NCBI RefSeq assembly: GCF_003034915.1
Contig: NZ_PZJX01000030.1
Span: 42,239 to 106,238, forward strand
Reading direction: 5' to 3'
Source of the DNA: Mesorhizobium helmanticense
Lineage (GTDB): Bacteria > Pseudomonadota > Alphaproteobacteria > Rhizobiales > Rhizobiaceae
DNA length: 64,000 nucleotides
The notes beneath the pieces were generated by a model. That model was not told the origin of the DNA, searched no databases, and saw only the letters and a program-made list of their open reading frames with translations. The translations under genes and the position numbers were made by a program. Position 1 is the stretch's first letter; every line of letters starts with the position of its first letter. Shown here piece by piece: positions 22,898-32,240 of the stretch.

Positions 22898-24742
22898 ATG
22901 TTCCAGACCTTTGATTCCGCTGGCGATCCCGCCGTCGGCAAGCCGCGTGTGGCTCTGCTGCGCCAATGGCTGGCGGCCAACGGGCTGGACGGTTTCATCG
23001 TGCCCCGCGCCGACGAGCATCAGGGCGAATATGTCGCCGACCGTTCGGCGCGGCTGAAATGGCTGACCGGTTTCAGCGGCTCGGCCGGAATCGCCATCGT
23101 GCTTGGCGAGCGCGCCTCCATGTTCGTCGATGGGCGCTACACGCTGCAGGTGCGCCAGGAGGTCGATCTCGACATCTTTGCGATCGAGAGCCTGGTCGAT
23201 AACCCGCCTGCCATCTGGATCAAGGACAATCTCGGCAAGGGCCTGCGGCTCGGCTTCGATCCGTGGCTGCAGACGATCGGCGACGTCAAGGCGCTGAAAG
23301 CCTCGGCCGAGAAATCGGGCGTCGTATTGGTGCCGCTGGAGAAGAATCCGATCGACGCCATCTGGAAGGACCAGCCCGAACCGCCGCTGGCGCCGGTCGA
23401 AATTCATCCGATCGGCTTTGCCGGCGAACTGGGCCGGGACAAGCTGGTGCAACTGGCGTCGGCCATCGGCAAGGACGGCGCCACCCATGCGGTGCTGACC
23501 GACCCGTCGTCCATCGCCTGGGCATTCGACATCCGCGGCGGCGACGTGCCGCATACGCCGCTGGCGCTCGGCTTCGCCGTGCTTGCCGCCGACGGCAAGC
23601 ATCAGCTGTTCATGGACCAGCGCAAATTCTCCCGGACGGTGGCCGCTTATCTGACCCAACTCGCCGATCTGCACGAACCCGGCGAATTCGAAGCGGCTGT
23701 CGCGGCGCTCGCCAAGGGCGGCGCCAGGATAGCGCTCGACCCGGTGCTGGCGGCCGAAAAACTCCGCATGCTGGTCGAAGACAATGGCGGCACCGTCATT
23801 GCAGCGCCCGACCCCGCCCGCATTCCACGCGCCACTAAGAACCAGGCCGAGATCAGCGGCGCGCGCGCCGCCCATCGCCGCGATGGCGCCGCCATTGCCA
23901 GGCTGCTCTGCTGGCTCGACCGCCAGAAGCCCGGAAAGCTCGACGAGATCGCTGTCGTCACCAAACTCGAGGAGTGGCGCCGCAGCACCGGCGAGGAAAC
24001 GCAGATGCCGCTGCGCGACCTGTCCTTCGACACCATATCGGGCGCCGGTCCGAACGGCGCCATCATGCACTATCGCGTTTCGCGCGCCACCAACCGCAAA
24101 CTCAAGTCCGGCGAACTGTTCCTGCTCGATTCCGGCGGGCAGTACCAGGACGGCACCACCGACATCACCCGCACCGTGCCGATCGGCCAGCCGACCGAGG
24201 AAATGCGCGAGCGCTTCACCCTGGTGCTCAAGGGCATGATCGGCATTTCCATGTTGCGCTTTCCCCCGGGCACGCGCGGCTCCGAAATCGACGCGGTGGC
24301 GCGGATGGCGCTATGGCGGCATGGCTGCGATTTCGCCCACGGCACCGGCCATGGCGTCGGCTCCTATCTGGCCGTGCATGAAGGCCCGCAACGCATCGCC
24401 AGGACCGGCACCGAAAAGCTGCTCGCCGGCATGATCCTGTCCAACGAGCCCGGCTATTACAAGGAAGGCGCCTACGGCATCCGCATCGAGAACCTCGTCC
24501 TGGTGACCCCGGCCGAGGCGATAGAGGGCGGCGACATCGCCATGCACGGTTTCGAGACGCTGACGCTGGCGCCCATCGACGTCAGGCTGGTGCGGTCAGA
24601 TCTGTTGACGCGCGACGAGCTGCATTGGCTCGATCAATACCACGCGCGCGTGCTCGCCGAGATCGGACCGATGCTCGACGGCGAAACGCTGGCCTGGCTG
24701 GAAAAAGCAACCGCCCCGCTGCCGCATGACGCCAAGATCTGA
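22898..24742 (+). CDS. Aminopeptidase P family protein (Xaa-Pro aminopeptidase, M24B)
   Basis: This 614-residue, three-domain enzyme has two creatinase-like N-terminal domains (starting PRVALLRQWLAANGLDGFIVP, about residue 16) and a C-terminal pita-bread catalytic domain. Metal ligands are visible in order: two Asp in LLDSGGQYQDGTTDITRT (near 410-421), His in AHGTGHGVGSYLAVHEGP (near 485), Glu in ILSNEPGYY (near 520) and Glu in GIRIENLV (near 534). It removes an N-terminal residue before proline using two metal ions. The length matches the long eukaryote-like form. There is no signal peptide, so it is cytosolic. It is followed by a large palindrome. Confidence 0.93.
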   Translation: MFQTFDSAGDPAVGKPRVALLRQWLAANGLDGFIVPRADEHQGEYVADRSARLKWLTGFSGSAGIAIVLGERASMFVDGRYTLQVRQEVDLDIFAIESLVDNPPAIWIKDNLGKGLRLGFDPWLQTIGDVKALKASAEKSGVVLVPLEKNPIDAIWKDQPEPPLAPVEIHPIGFAGELGRDKLVQLASAIGKDGATHAVLTDPSSIAWAFDIRGGDVPHTPLALGFAVLAADGKHQLFMDQRKFSRTVAAYLTQLADLHEPGEFEAAVAALAKGGARIALDPVLAAEKLRMLVEDNGGTVIAAPDPARIPRATKNQAEISGARAAHRRDGAAIARLLCWLDRQKPGKLDEIAVVTKLEEWRRSTGEETQMPLRDLSFDTISGAGPNGAIMHYRVSRATNRKLKSGELFLLDSGGQYQDGTTDITRTVPIGQPTEEMRERFTLVLKGMIGISMLRFPPGTRGSEIDAVARMALWRHGCDFAHGTGHGVGSYLAVHEGPQRIARTGTEKLLAGMILSNEPGYYKEGAYGIRIENLVLVTPAEAIEGGDIAMHGFETLTLAPIDVRLVRSDLLTRDELHWLDQYHARVLAEIGPMLDGETLAWLEKATAPLPHDAKI

Positions 24743-24760
24743 TTTTCGAAGAGGCACAAG

Positions 24761-24898
24761 GTGTGTTGAGATTCAGGTCAGGCCGAGTCGAAAACGGTGG
24801 GTTCCGAGAACCGGAGCGGAGCGTACTTTTGGTACGTGAGCACCGGAAGCGCAGGAACCCGCCGTTTGCAGGCCGGCATCACCTGAATATCAACATAC
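24761..24898. repeat. 138-bp imperfect palindrome between convergent genes
   Basis: The outer arms GTGTGTTGAGATTCAGGT (24761-24778) and their complement at 24881-24898 pair at 16 of 18 positions. Inner arms AACGGTGGGTTCC and GGAACCCGCCGTT pair except for one position, and the centre has GCGTAC TTTTG GTACGT. Almost the whole 157-bp gap between pepP (stop 24742) and azlD (stop 24900) is this element. It can fold as one long RNA hairpin on either strand, so it may act as a bidirectional terminator. The size and shape also fit a non-autonomous repeat (MITE-like). Confidence 0.8.
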
Positions 24899-24899
24899 C

Positions 24900-25196
24900 T
24901 TACCCGACGAACTGCCGCGCCAGGATCAGCACGGCGGCGCCGGCCAGGAACATCGCCATCAGCCCGCCGCGCAGCGACACCAGCGCGGTGACGATCAGCG
25001 CCGCCCATTCCGCCGGTCCGGCTGTGAGGGCGGCCGGTGCCACCAGCGTCGTCAGCACCGCCGCCGGCACGGCGTTCAGCCCGGCTTCGACCCGCGGATG
25101 GATGTTTTCGAAGCGCGAGATGACCAGGTACCCGCCAATGCGGGTGAGATAGGTCGCGACCGCGCCGGCGATGATGATCCACAAGGTCGTGCTCAT
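24900..25196 (-). CDS. azlD: AzlD family branched-chain amino acid exporter subunit
   Basis: This 98-residue protein has three hydrophobic segments and the AzlD pattern, with TLWIIIAGAVATYLTRIGGY at the N-terminus and PAAVLTTLVAPA near residue 48. AzlD pairs with AzlC (LIV-E family) to export branched-chain amino acids or similar compounds. Its ATG overlaps the azlC stop by 4 bp, so the two are translationally coupled. Its own stop comes 2 bp from the 138-bp palindrome. Confidence 0.88.
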   Translation of the reverse strand: MSTTLWIIIAGAVATYLTRIGGYLVISRFENIHPRVEAGLNAVPAAVLTTLVAPAALTAGPAEWAALIVTALVSLRGGLMAMFLAGAAVLILARQFVG

Positions 25197-25921
25197 GGCC
25201 GCGCCTCGACGCCGCTATGGTGGGGTGGCAGGATGACGGCAAGCAGCACGCCGGCAATCGCGCCGATGGAGACGTGCCATGGCGATCCGACCGTCTTGTA
25301 GGCGATGATGGAGGCGGCAGCACTTGCCATGACCACCGGCAGCCACAGCGGCCGCTTGCGAAAACCCATGACCAGGCCGAGGAAATAGATCGGCAGCAGG
25401 AAATCGATGCCCAGCGCATGGGTGTCCGGGATCAGCTTGCCGAACACCGCACCCAACGCGCTTTCGACCACCCAGAACACATAGACCGGCAACCCCAGGC
25501 CGAGATACCAGGCGAAGCCGACGGTTTCGCCGGCTTCCGCCTTGCGCTCGGCCACCGCGAACTGCGGATCGGTGAGGATGAAATAGCCGAGCGCCTGCTG
25601 GAACAGCGGCCAGTGCGCGATGCGCCGGCCGATGCCCGCGGAATAGAGTACGTGGCGGAAATTCACGGCGAAGATCGACAGCACGATCAGCCATGGCGCG
25701 ACATGCTGGCCGAACAATTCGATGCCGACCATCTGGCTGGCGCCGCCGAAGACCAGGGCGCTCATCAGGAAGGCTTCAAGCACCGAAAAGCCGTTGTCGA
25801 CGGCGATCGCACCGAACAGCAGCGCGAACGGCGCCGATGCCACCACGACAGGCATCGAAAGCCGCACGCCCTGCCAGAAATCGCTTCTGGCGCCGTTTTC
25901 GGAGATCGCTTGCGCTGACAT
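25193..25921 (-). CDS. azlC: AzlC family permease (branched-chain amino acid export)
   Basis: This 242-residue protein has several membrane segments. The AzlC landmarks are PFALLFGAIAVDNGFS (about residue 33), ALVFGGASQMVGIELF (about 55), FAVNFRHVLYSAGI (about 83) and LGYFILTDPQFAVA (about 110). ATG 25921 is chosen for AGGGAGCGGTGG upstream; an in-frame start at 25975 would add 18 residues without a site. It lies downstream of the glutamine-synthetase-like gene across a 135-bp gap, so it is probably a separate unit, though export of amino acids next to an importer is a plausible link. Confidence 0.88.
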   Translation of the reverse strand: MSAQAISENGARSDFWQGVRLSMPVVVASAPFALLFGAIAVDNGFSVLEAFLMSALVFGGASQMVGIELFGQHVAPWLIVLSIFAVNFRHVLYSAGIGRRIAHWPLFQQALGYFILTDPQFAVAERKAEAGETVGFAWYLGLGLPVYVFWVVESALGAVFGKLIPDTHALGIDFLLPIYFLGLVMGFRKRPLWLPVVMASAAASIIAYKTVGSPWHVSIGAIAGVLLAVILPPHHSGVEARP

Positions 25922-26056
25922 CCACCGCTCCCTGATCAAAGAGCCTGATGTAGGGAGCGCCGCCGGCCTTGTCACACCAATTCGCTTGAGCCAAACGATC
26001 AGCCGAAATGATCGCCGCCGCCGCGCCAGGCACAGAGTGCCGGCAAGTTCGCTCGC

Positions 26057-27451
26057 TCAGCTGACGAAATAGCGCTGCCATTCGAAGTCGGTGATGTGCG
26101 ACGCCTGCCAGGCGTCGAAGGCAGCCTGTTCGGCGCGCCGGCTCTCGGCGTAATTGTCGCGAAACACCTCGCCGAAGGCCTCGGCGCAGAAATCGGACGT
26201 TGCGAAAGCCTCGATCGAGGCATTGAGCGTGCGCGGCAATTTCGGCTTGTCGAGATTGGCGAGGTTCGATGTCACCGGTGCCTCGAGCGAAAGCTTCTTC
26301 TCGATCCCCTCGCAGCCGGCCGCCAGAATCGCCGCGATCGACAGATACGGGTTGATGTCGGCTCCAGGCGCGCGATGCTCCAGCCGGCAGGCATCATCAT
26401 TGGGCGTGGTGATGGCGCGGATCGGCGCGGTGCGGTTCTCGAAACCCCAGGCAACGTCTTCCGGCGACCAAGCGCCACGATCGAAGCGGCGATAGGAATT
26501 GACCGTCGGCCGGAACAGCAGGTGCGTTTCCTGCATCCGGTTGAGCACGCCGGCGAGGAATTTCTCGGCGACCGGCGTCAGCCGACCCGGCCCGGCGGCG
26601 AAAGCCGGCTTGCCGTCGCGCCACAGGCTGACATGATGATGCGCGCCGCAGGCGCTTTCCTTGCCGGGCGGTTGGAACCGCGTCATGAAGGTCGCGACAA
26701 GCCCGCGTTCGGCGCAGAGTTCGCGCAGATGCAGCTTGGCGCGCATGGCGTCGTCGGCCGCCTGCAGCGCTGTTTTTGGGGTCAGCGCGTATTCATACAT
26801 GCCAAAACCGTATTCGGTCACCAGCGAGGCCACACCGATGCCGATGCTCTTCATGCGAGTGATGAATTCGGCGGCGAAATCCTGGTACTCGCCGCTGCGC
26901 ACCAGATCATAGTTGATCAACGAATGGCCCCAGGGCTTCAATTCGCGATAGCGGCCGGCGCGCATCAAATCATGGTCGGCGTGAAAAATGCCGAACTCAT
27001 ATTCGAGCGCGAAGCGCGCTTCGTAGCCAAGCGCATTGGCCCGCTCCTCGACCTTGGCCAGAACGCCGCGCGGATCGAACGGGCAGACCGCGCCGTCGAG
27101 CATGTAGGAGCGGGTGATGGCCGAGGCGAATTTCGGCTTCCAGCCATGCTGGACGACGGTCACCGGGTCGATGATGCCCTTGATGTTGGGAAAGCCGTTC
27201 TCTTCGTTGGCGCTTGCCGAGGCGAAGGCGACATCACCCATCGGCTGGCCGTCGCCATGGGTAACACAATAGAGGATGGCGTTGATCGACTCGCCATGGC
27301 TCGACAATTTGAGCGGCGCGATCTTCGAGCGGAAGGCGCCTGACGTGTCGACCGTATGGATCTCGATGAATTCGACGCCGTCGGCTGCCAGCTTGCTCTG
27401 CAACGCCTTAAGCTCGGGCGCATACGCCGCGACCCTGTCCTCAAATTCCAC
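26057..27451 (-). CDS. Glutamine synthetase family ligase (gamma-glutamylamide synthetase-like)
   Basis: This protein of about 464 residues has the GS fold: an N-terminal beta-grasp (VEFIEIHTVDTSGAFRSK) and a catalytic domain with ALEYEFGIFH (near residue 148), the GAHHHVSLW nucleotide motif (near 275), NSYRRF (near 320) and the NRTAPIRAITTP arginine loop (near 345). It lacks the adenylylation loop of housekeeping GlnA. The sequence is of the PuuA / gamma-glutamylamide synthetase type that ligates glutamate to amines. GTG 27451 is chosen for GGAGG 7 bp upstream. It is the last gene of the importer operon, 33 bp after livM. With the upstream aldehyde dehydrogenase and PuuR-like regulator this points to amine catabolism; the substrate is unknown. 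Confidence 0.85.
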   Translation of the reverse strand: MEFEDRVAAYAPELKALQSKLAADGVEFIEIHTVDTSGAFRSKIAPLKLSSHGESINAILYCVTHGDGQPMGDVAFASASANEENGFPNIKGIIDPVTVVQHGWKPKFASAITRSYMLDGAVCPFDPRGVLAKVEERANALGYEARFALEYEFGIFHADHDLMRAGRYRELKPWGHSLINYDLVRSGEYQDFAAEFITRMKSIGIGVASLVTEYGFGMYEYALTPKTALQAADDAMRAKLHLRELCAERGLVATFMTRFQPPGKESACGAHHHVSLWRDGKPAFAAGPGRLTPVAEKFLAGVLNRMQETHLLFRPTVNSYRRFDRGAWSPEDVAWGFENRTAPIRAITTPNDDACRLEHRAPGADINPYLSIAAILAAGCEGIEKKLSLEAPVTSNLANLDKPKLPRTLNASIEAFATSDFCAEAFGEVFRDNYAESRRAEQAAFDAWQASHITDFEWQRYFVS

Positions 27452-27484
27452 TTTCAAACCTCCACCAAGAAACACCAGGCTTCG

Positions 27485-28546
27485 CTATTTTGCGCGCCTG
27501 AAAAATCGCGACAGCAACTCGTCCAGTTCGTAGCGGCCGCTGATGCCGCTTGGCCGGAAGGCCATGCAAAGCACGATAACCACGCCAAGCGCCACGCCCG
27601 ACAGGCCGAGCAATTGCGGCAACTGGATGCCGGCGATCGTGACGCCCGATTCGATGCTGCGGATGAATTCGAGCCCGACCGAAAGCACGATGACGCCGGT
27701 CACCGCGCCCGTGACCGTCGCCATGCCGCCGAGGATCAGCATCGCCAACGTGTTGAAGATCATCTGGAAGTAGAACAGCTTCGGACTGATCGTGCCGGCG
27801 AAATAGGCATAGAGAATGCCAGCCAGGCCGCAGATCAGCGCCGACAGCACCCATGACACGAGACGCAGCCGTCGGGCATCGATGCCGAGCGCGGCGGCGG
27901 CTTGCGGGCTCTGGGCGCTCGCCCTCAGCTGCAGGCCCCAGTGGCTGTCCTTGAACAGCCGTGCCAGCACGATCACCACGACCGACATCGCCATCATCCA
28001 GGGCAGGCCGACGACCTTCGGGATGCCGAAGAAGGCCTGGTTGCCCTTGAACAGATCGGTCCAATTGAGAAAGACCGAATGGACGATGATCAGCAGCGCC
28101 AGGCTGACGATCGTTGCGGCGACGCCCGAGAGGCGGCTGATGACCTTGCCGCTGACCAGGGCCAGAATGCCGACGGCAAGCAGCGCAAGCAGCGCCGACG
28201 AGACGGGGTCGAGCTCAAGCGTCGCGAACCCGAACGGGGCATTGGGGATAGAAAGCTTCTTCATTGCCAGCGGCGTCGACAGTATGGCCACGCCATAGGC
28301 GCCAAGCCCGACAAAGGCGCTGTGGCCGAGATTGGCGATGTTGCTGTTGCCCATGAACACTTGCAGGCCGACGACGACGATCAGGTTGACGAAGGCGCCG
28401 AGCGCCAGGAACGTGTAGTAGGTCGGCGCGAAGTTCAGGATCAGCAGCCCGCCCACCAGCACAGGCAACGACGTCACCAGCCCGCCGACCAGCGAGCGCG
28501 CCAGCGCCCCGTTGGGCCTTGTGGTATCTTCGATCGCCTGCGACAT
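27485..28546 (-). CDS. Branched-chain amino acid-type ABC transporter permease (LivM)
   Basis: This protein of about 353 residues has about ten hydrophobic segments and the LivM hallmarks GNSNIANLGHSAFVGLGAYG (near residue 75) and the EAA-like loop RASAQSPQAAAALGIDARRLRL (near 218) with the Gly-rich stretch LICGLAGILYAYFAG after it. It forms the channel with LivH. I chose the ATG at 28546, 31 bp after livH; an in-frame upstream ATG at 28615 would overlap livH by 38 bp. The last residues (ELDELLSRFFRRAK) are charged and cytosolic. Confidence 0.9.
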   Translation of the reverse strand: MSQAIEDTTRPNGALARSLVGGLVTSLPVLVGGLLILNFAPTYYTFLALGAFVNLIVVVGLQVFMGNSNIANLGHSAFVGLGAYGVAILSTPLAMKKLSIPNAPFGFATLELDPVSSALLALLAVGILALVSGKVISRLSGVAATIVSLALLIIVHSVFLNWTDLFKGNQAFFGIPKVVGLPWMMAMSVVVIVLARLFKDSHWGLQLRASAQSPQAAAALGIDARRLRLVSWVLSALICGLAGILYAYFAGTISPKLFYFQMIFNTLAMLILGGMATVTGAVTGVIVLSVGLEFIRSIESGVTIAGIQLPQLLGLSGVALGVVIVLCMAFRPSGISGRYELDELLSRFFRRAK

Positions 28547-28577
28547 CTCTGCTCTCGCGACATCAGTTCTCGCCACC

Positions 28578-29477
28578 TCAGATCTCCTTGTCGCCGAGTT
28601 CCACCCGTTGGCCAAGCAGGCCTTCCGGTCGGTAGACGAGGAGCGCGACGATGATCACGTAGGTAAGCGCGTCCTTGAAGCCCCCATATTCCTGCGGCAA
28701 GGCGACGAGCAGGCCGACTTCGATGAAGCCGAGCAGCATGCCGCCGACCGCCGCCCCGGGGAGCGAGCCGAAACCGCCGATGACGCAAGCGACAAAAGCT
28801 TTCAGCACCAGGCTGAAGCCGAGATCGGGTGAGACGCTGCCGCGCCGCGCCATGATGAAGACGGCCGCGATGCCGGCCAACGCGCCCGAAATGGCAAAGG
28901 CGGTGGCAATCACCCGGTTGGCCCTGATGCCCATCAGACGAACGGTGGCGAAATCACGTGAGGCCGCGCGGATGGCCAGGCCGAGCGTTGAACGGTTGAG
29001 GAACAGCACCAGGGCCAGGATGGTCAGGCCGGAGACGATCAATTCCATGACTTGAAGCGACGACACCGCGAACGGCCCGAAGAACCACATCTGGTTCAGG
29101 CCATTGAGGATCGAGACCGATTGCGGCTTCGGCGAGATCAGCAGCATGAACAGGTTCTGCACGACGATGCTGACGCCGAAGGCCGTCAGCAATCCCGTCG
29201 TCGTCGGCGCATAGCGCACCGGCCGGAACGCCACGCGCTCGAAGGCGACCGCCGCCAGCGCCGCCGCCGCGATGGCAAGCAGAACCGCGACGATTGGCGA
29301 CGTCAGCCCTAGTGCTGCCGCCAGGAACACGCTGTAGGCCGAAACGCCGATGATCTCGCCATGGGCGAAGTTGACCAGCCCCATGATCGAGAACACCACC
29401 GCCAGGCCAAGCGCGACCAGCGAATATTCCGCGCCGAAGGCCAGCGCGTTCAGAAGTTGCTGCAGTGCGTAGTCCAT
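28578..29477 (-). CDS. Branched-chain amino acid-type ABC transporter permease (LivH)
   Basis: This 299-residue protein has about eight membrane segments and LivH hallmarks: VVFSIMGLVNFAHGEIIGVSA near residues 25-45 and the coupling loop RAASRDFATVRLMGIRANRV near 172. ATG 29477 (MDYALQQLLNALAFG) fits the family N-terminus; the open frame begins 17 residues earlier inside the gap to livF. The gene lies 7 bp after livF and 31 bp before livM in the same operon. Confidence 0.9.
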   Translation of the reverse strand: MDYALQQLLNALAFGAEYSLVALGLAVVFSIMGLVNFAHGEIIGVSAYSVFLAAALGLTSPIVAVLLAIAAAALAAVAFERVAFRPVRYAPTTTGLLTAFGVSIVVQNLFMLLISPKPQSVSILNGLNQMWFFGPFAVSSLQVMELIVSGLTILALVLFLNRSTLGLAIRAASRDFATVRLMGIRANRVIATAFAISGALAGIAAVFIMARRGSVSPDLGFSLVLKAFVACVIGGFGSLPGAAVGGMLLGFIEVGLLVALPQEYGGFKDALTYVIIVALLVYRPEGLLGQRVELGDKEI

Positions 29478-29484
29478 GCCGCGC

Positions 29485-30189
29485 CTACCCGCCGATATAG
29501 AGATTGAGGAGGCCATGTTCGTCGGCAAGCCCGGACGGCGGCCCGTCGAAGCGAAGCGCGCCGGAACTCATGACATAGACCCGGTCGGCAAAGCGCAGCG
29601 CCTGCCTGGCGTTCTGCTCGACCACCAGCAGCGTCAGCCCCTCGGCCTTGAGTTGGCCGATGAAATCGAAGATCCGCACGACGATCTTCGGCGCCAGCCC
29701 CAGCGAGGGTTCGTCGAGAAGCAGAAGCTTGGGCCGCGACATCAGCGATCGCGCAATGGCCAGCATCTGCTGCTCGCCACCAGAAAGCGTACCGGCTGCT
29801 TGCGCGTATCGCTCGGAGAGGACCGGGAACAGAGCCAGGAAGCGCTCCATGTCCTGGCGCACGCCACGGGCGTCGCGCCGCGTCGCCGCGCCCAGCCGCA
29901 GGTTCTCGCCGACCGTCAAATTGGCGAAGATGTGCCTGCCTTCCGGCGTCGATGTCAGGCCGGCGCGAATGCGGTCCTCGGTTCGAACACGCGATATGTC
30001 CTGACCATCGAGCACGATACGGCCGGCCGACGGTGCGACAAGGCCCGTCAGCGCATTGATGGTCGAGCTCTTGCCGGCGCCGTTCGGGCCAAGCAGCGCG
30101 ACAAGTTCGCCCTGCCCCACCGACAGCGATAGGTCGCGCACGGCGGCAACCGCGCCATAGCGCACGCTCAGATTCTCGACCTTCAGCAC
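29485..30189 (-). CDS. Branched-chain amino acid-type ABC transporter ATPase (LivF)
   Basis: This 234-residue ATPase has Walker A GPNGAGKSS at about residues 34-42, LSGGEQQMLAIARSL (near 134), Walker B LLLLDEPSLGLAP (near 158) and the switch His replaced by Gln in LLVVEQNARQAL, which is typical of LivF. It pairs with LivG to energise the importer. It follows the binding-protein gene by 55 bp and precedes livH by 7 bp. Confidence 0.93.
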   Translation of the reverse strand: MLKVENLSVRYGAVAAVRDLSLSVGQGELVALLGPNGAGKSSTINALTGLVAPSAGRIVLDGQDISRVRTEDRIRAGLTSTPEGRHIFANLTVGENLRLGAATRRDARGVRQDMERFLALFPVLSERYAQAAGTLSGGEQQMLAIARSLMSRPKLLLLDEPSLGLAPKIVVRIFDFIGQLKAEGLTLLVVEQNARQALRFADRVYVMSSGALRFDGPPSGLADEHGLLNLYIGG

Positions 30190-30244
30190 GAACCGGCCCG
30201 CACTGGAGTTATCGCCCGATCATTCATCGAAACAGCTTTGCCAA

Positions 30245-31399
30245 TCACTTCAAGGCAGGGACGAAGGTCGGCTGCGCGTCGGTGATGAGCACGCGCTTGC
30301 CGCCGGAGAATCCCATCACCGGCACGGCCTTGACCGGATAGCCCTTCTTTTCGGCGAAGGAGATGATCGGCGCTGTCGTGCCGGGATAGCCGCCGGGCGC
30401 ACGAATCGCTTCGCGCAAGGCCGCAGGCTCGACAGTGCCGGACTTCTTCGCCGCCTCATAGCTGATCTGCACCATATCCGCGCCGAGTGCGTCGAAGATG
30501 CCGTTGATCTTGTAGCCATCGGCCTTGCACTGCGCCAGGAAGTGGTCGATCGGGCTGTCGACGCCGGTCGCGCCATGGGTGGCGAACATCACCTTTTCCA
30601 GTGACGCCGGATCGCCGACGGTTCCTTCCAGCGACTTATCGTCGAAGGCATCGCAACCGGCAACCCAGCCGTCATAGCCATTGGCGCGCAGCTGGCGAAT
30701 GAGGATGCCGACATCGGGCAGCACGCCGCAGACATGGATGGCGTCCGGCTTTTCAGGCAGTGCCTTGATGCTGGCGATCTGCGGCGACCAGTCGGTGGTG
30801 CCCCAGGAATAGTTGAGCTTGGAGACGACCTTGCCGCCGAGATGCTCGAACACCTCGCCGAACCATTCCGGCAGCTTCTCCGAATAGGATCCGGCATCCG
30901 GCGAGACCAGCAGCGCCACGGTACGCGCACCCTTGCCATAGAGCGCATCGGCCGTGGCTGCCGCATTGATCGGATCGGGCACGGCGCCGGCGATGAAATT
31001 GTCGAGGCCGGCCTGCTGCATCTCGATCTGGGTGTTCGGCGCCGAAAACACGGTGGCGCCATAGGGCTCCGCGATCTGGGCGGTCGGGATCAGCGCATCC
31101 GGGAACGGCACGCCGGTGATGACCTGGGCACCGGCATCGAGGAACTTCTGGCCGAGCGAAACCGAAAGCTGCGGATCGGAACGATTGTCCTCGATCATCA
31201 GTTCGATCTTGGGATCGCCGGCGCCAGCCGCCTTGTTCAATTTGTCGGCCATGCAGCGCGCGCCCTCTGCCTCGCTGTAGGGCGCATAGGTACCGGTCAT
31301 CGCCACGGCGAGCCCGATCTTCAGATCGGCTGCGCCGGCATGCGCCACCTGCAAGAGCCCCGCCGCGGCAATCGCGGCTCCCAAGATCATCCTGTCCAT
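30245..31399 (-). CDS. Periplasmic amino acid-type substrate-binding protein (LivK-like)
   Basis: This protein of about 384 residues has a signal peptide (MDRMILGAAIAAAGLLQVAHAGA) and a type I periplasmic-binding fold starting ADLKIGLAVAMTGTYAPYSE. Typical Leu/Ile/Val-binding blocks follow: ELMIEDNRSDPQLSVSLGQKF (in two parts near residues 62-82) and GVPFPDALIPTAQIAEPYG near 95. ATG 31399 has AAGGAGGGG upstream. Two-enzyme context (GS-like ligase, aldehyde dehydrogenase) suggests the ligand may be an amine or amino-acid derivative rather than leucine itself. It lies between livG and livF. Confidence 0.9.
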   Translation of the reverse strand: MDRMILGAAIAAAGLLQVAHAGAADLKIGLAVAMTGTYAPYSEAEGARCMADKLNKAAGAGDPKIELMIEDNRSDPQLSVSLGQKFLDAGAQVITGVPFPDALIPTAQIAEPYGATVFSAPNTQIEMQQAGLDNFIAGAVPDPINAAATADALYGKGARTVALLVSPDAGSYSEKLPEWFGEVFEHLGGKVVSKLNYSWGTTDWSPQIASIKALPEKPDAIHVCGVLPDVGILIRQLRANGYDGWVAGCDAFDDKSLEGTVGDPASLEKVMFATHGATGVDSPIDHFLAQCKADGYKINGIFDALGADMVQISYEAAKKSGTVEPAALREAIRAPGGYPGTTAPIISFAEKKGYPVKAVPVMGFSGGKRVLITDAQPTFVPALK

Positions 31400-31442
31400 T
31401 GAACCCCTCCTTCTTCCTTGTTGTTGTAATTCCCAGGCGCCG

Positions 31443-32168
31443 TCACGACGTCTCGGACTGCCCGACATAAACCTCGATGACGCGCGGATCGCGCCACACC
31501 TCTTCGGTCTGCCCGGATGCGATCACCTGGCCCTGGTCCATGACGCAGAGCCGGTCGCACAGCCGGTTGATGAAACGCAGATCGTGATCGATGACGATGG
31601 TCGCGCAGCCGACATCCCTGCGAATACCCTCGATCGCCACCGCCAGCGTCTCGGATTCATCCTCATTGAGCCCGGCCGCGGGCTCGTCGAGCAGAAGCAG
31701 CAGCGGACCGAGCGCCAGCGCACGGGCGATTTCGAGCCGGCGCTGGCTGCCATAGGACAATGTCCCGGCCGGAACATCGGCGAAGCCGTCCAGCTGATAT
31801 TGAGCAAGCAGCCGGTCGACGCCGATGCGGGCCGCCACATCGGGGCGGACCGAGCGGCAGGTGATGTGGGCGACCTCGACATTCTGCCGGACGGTCAAAT
31901 CCCTGAACAGCCGGATGGTCTGGAAGGTGCGGCCGACCCCGGCCCGCGCGCAATGCTCGGGGCCGTGGCCGGTGATTTCATTGCCTGCCAGCTTCACGCT
32001 GCCGGCATCCGGCTTGAGCACACCGGCGATCGCGTTGACCAGGGTGGATTTTCCCGCGCCGTTGGGGCCGATCAAGCCGAGGATTTCGCCGGCCGCGCAA
32101 GACAGCGAAGCACTGCGCAAGGCCTGCACGCCGCCAAAAGTCTTGCTGACTGCCTCAACCGACAGCAT
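31443..32168 (-). CDS. Branched-chain amino acid-type ABC transporter ATPase (LivG)
   Basis: This 241-residue ATPase has Walker A GPNGAGKSTL at about residues 37-46, LSYGSQRRLEIARAL near 140 (the LivG form of the signature), Walker B LLLLDEPAAGLNEDE near 163 and the switch histidine in IVIDHDLRFINRL near 195. It is the first gene of the importer operon. The leader, 92 bp upstream, carries the TTTTCCATTTT element also found before the aldehyde dehydrogenase gene, so the XRE-cupin regulator probably controls it. Confidence 0.93.
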   Translation of the reverse strand: MLSVEAVSKTFGGVQALRSASLSCAAGEILGLIGPNGAGKSTLVNAIAGVLKPDAGSVKLAGNEITGHGPEHCARAGVGRTFQTIRLFRDLTVRQNVEVAHITCRSVRPDVAARIGVDRLLAQYQLDGFADVPAGTLSYGSQRRLEIARALALGPLLLLLDEPAAGLNEDESETLAVAIEGIRRDVGCATIVIDHDLRFINRLCDRLCVMDQGQVIASGQTEEVWRDPRVIEVYVGQSETS

Positions 32169-32240
32169 CGGTCACATCTCCCATCCCGGCCGATGGCTTT
32201 TTCTCCTGTCAGCCGGTCATCAGGATGCTAGACCCCTGAC

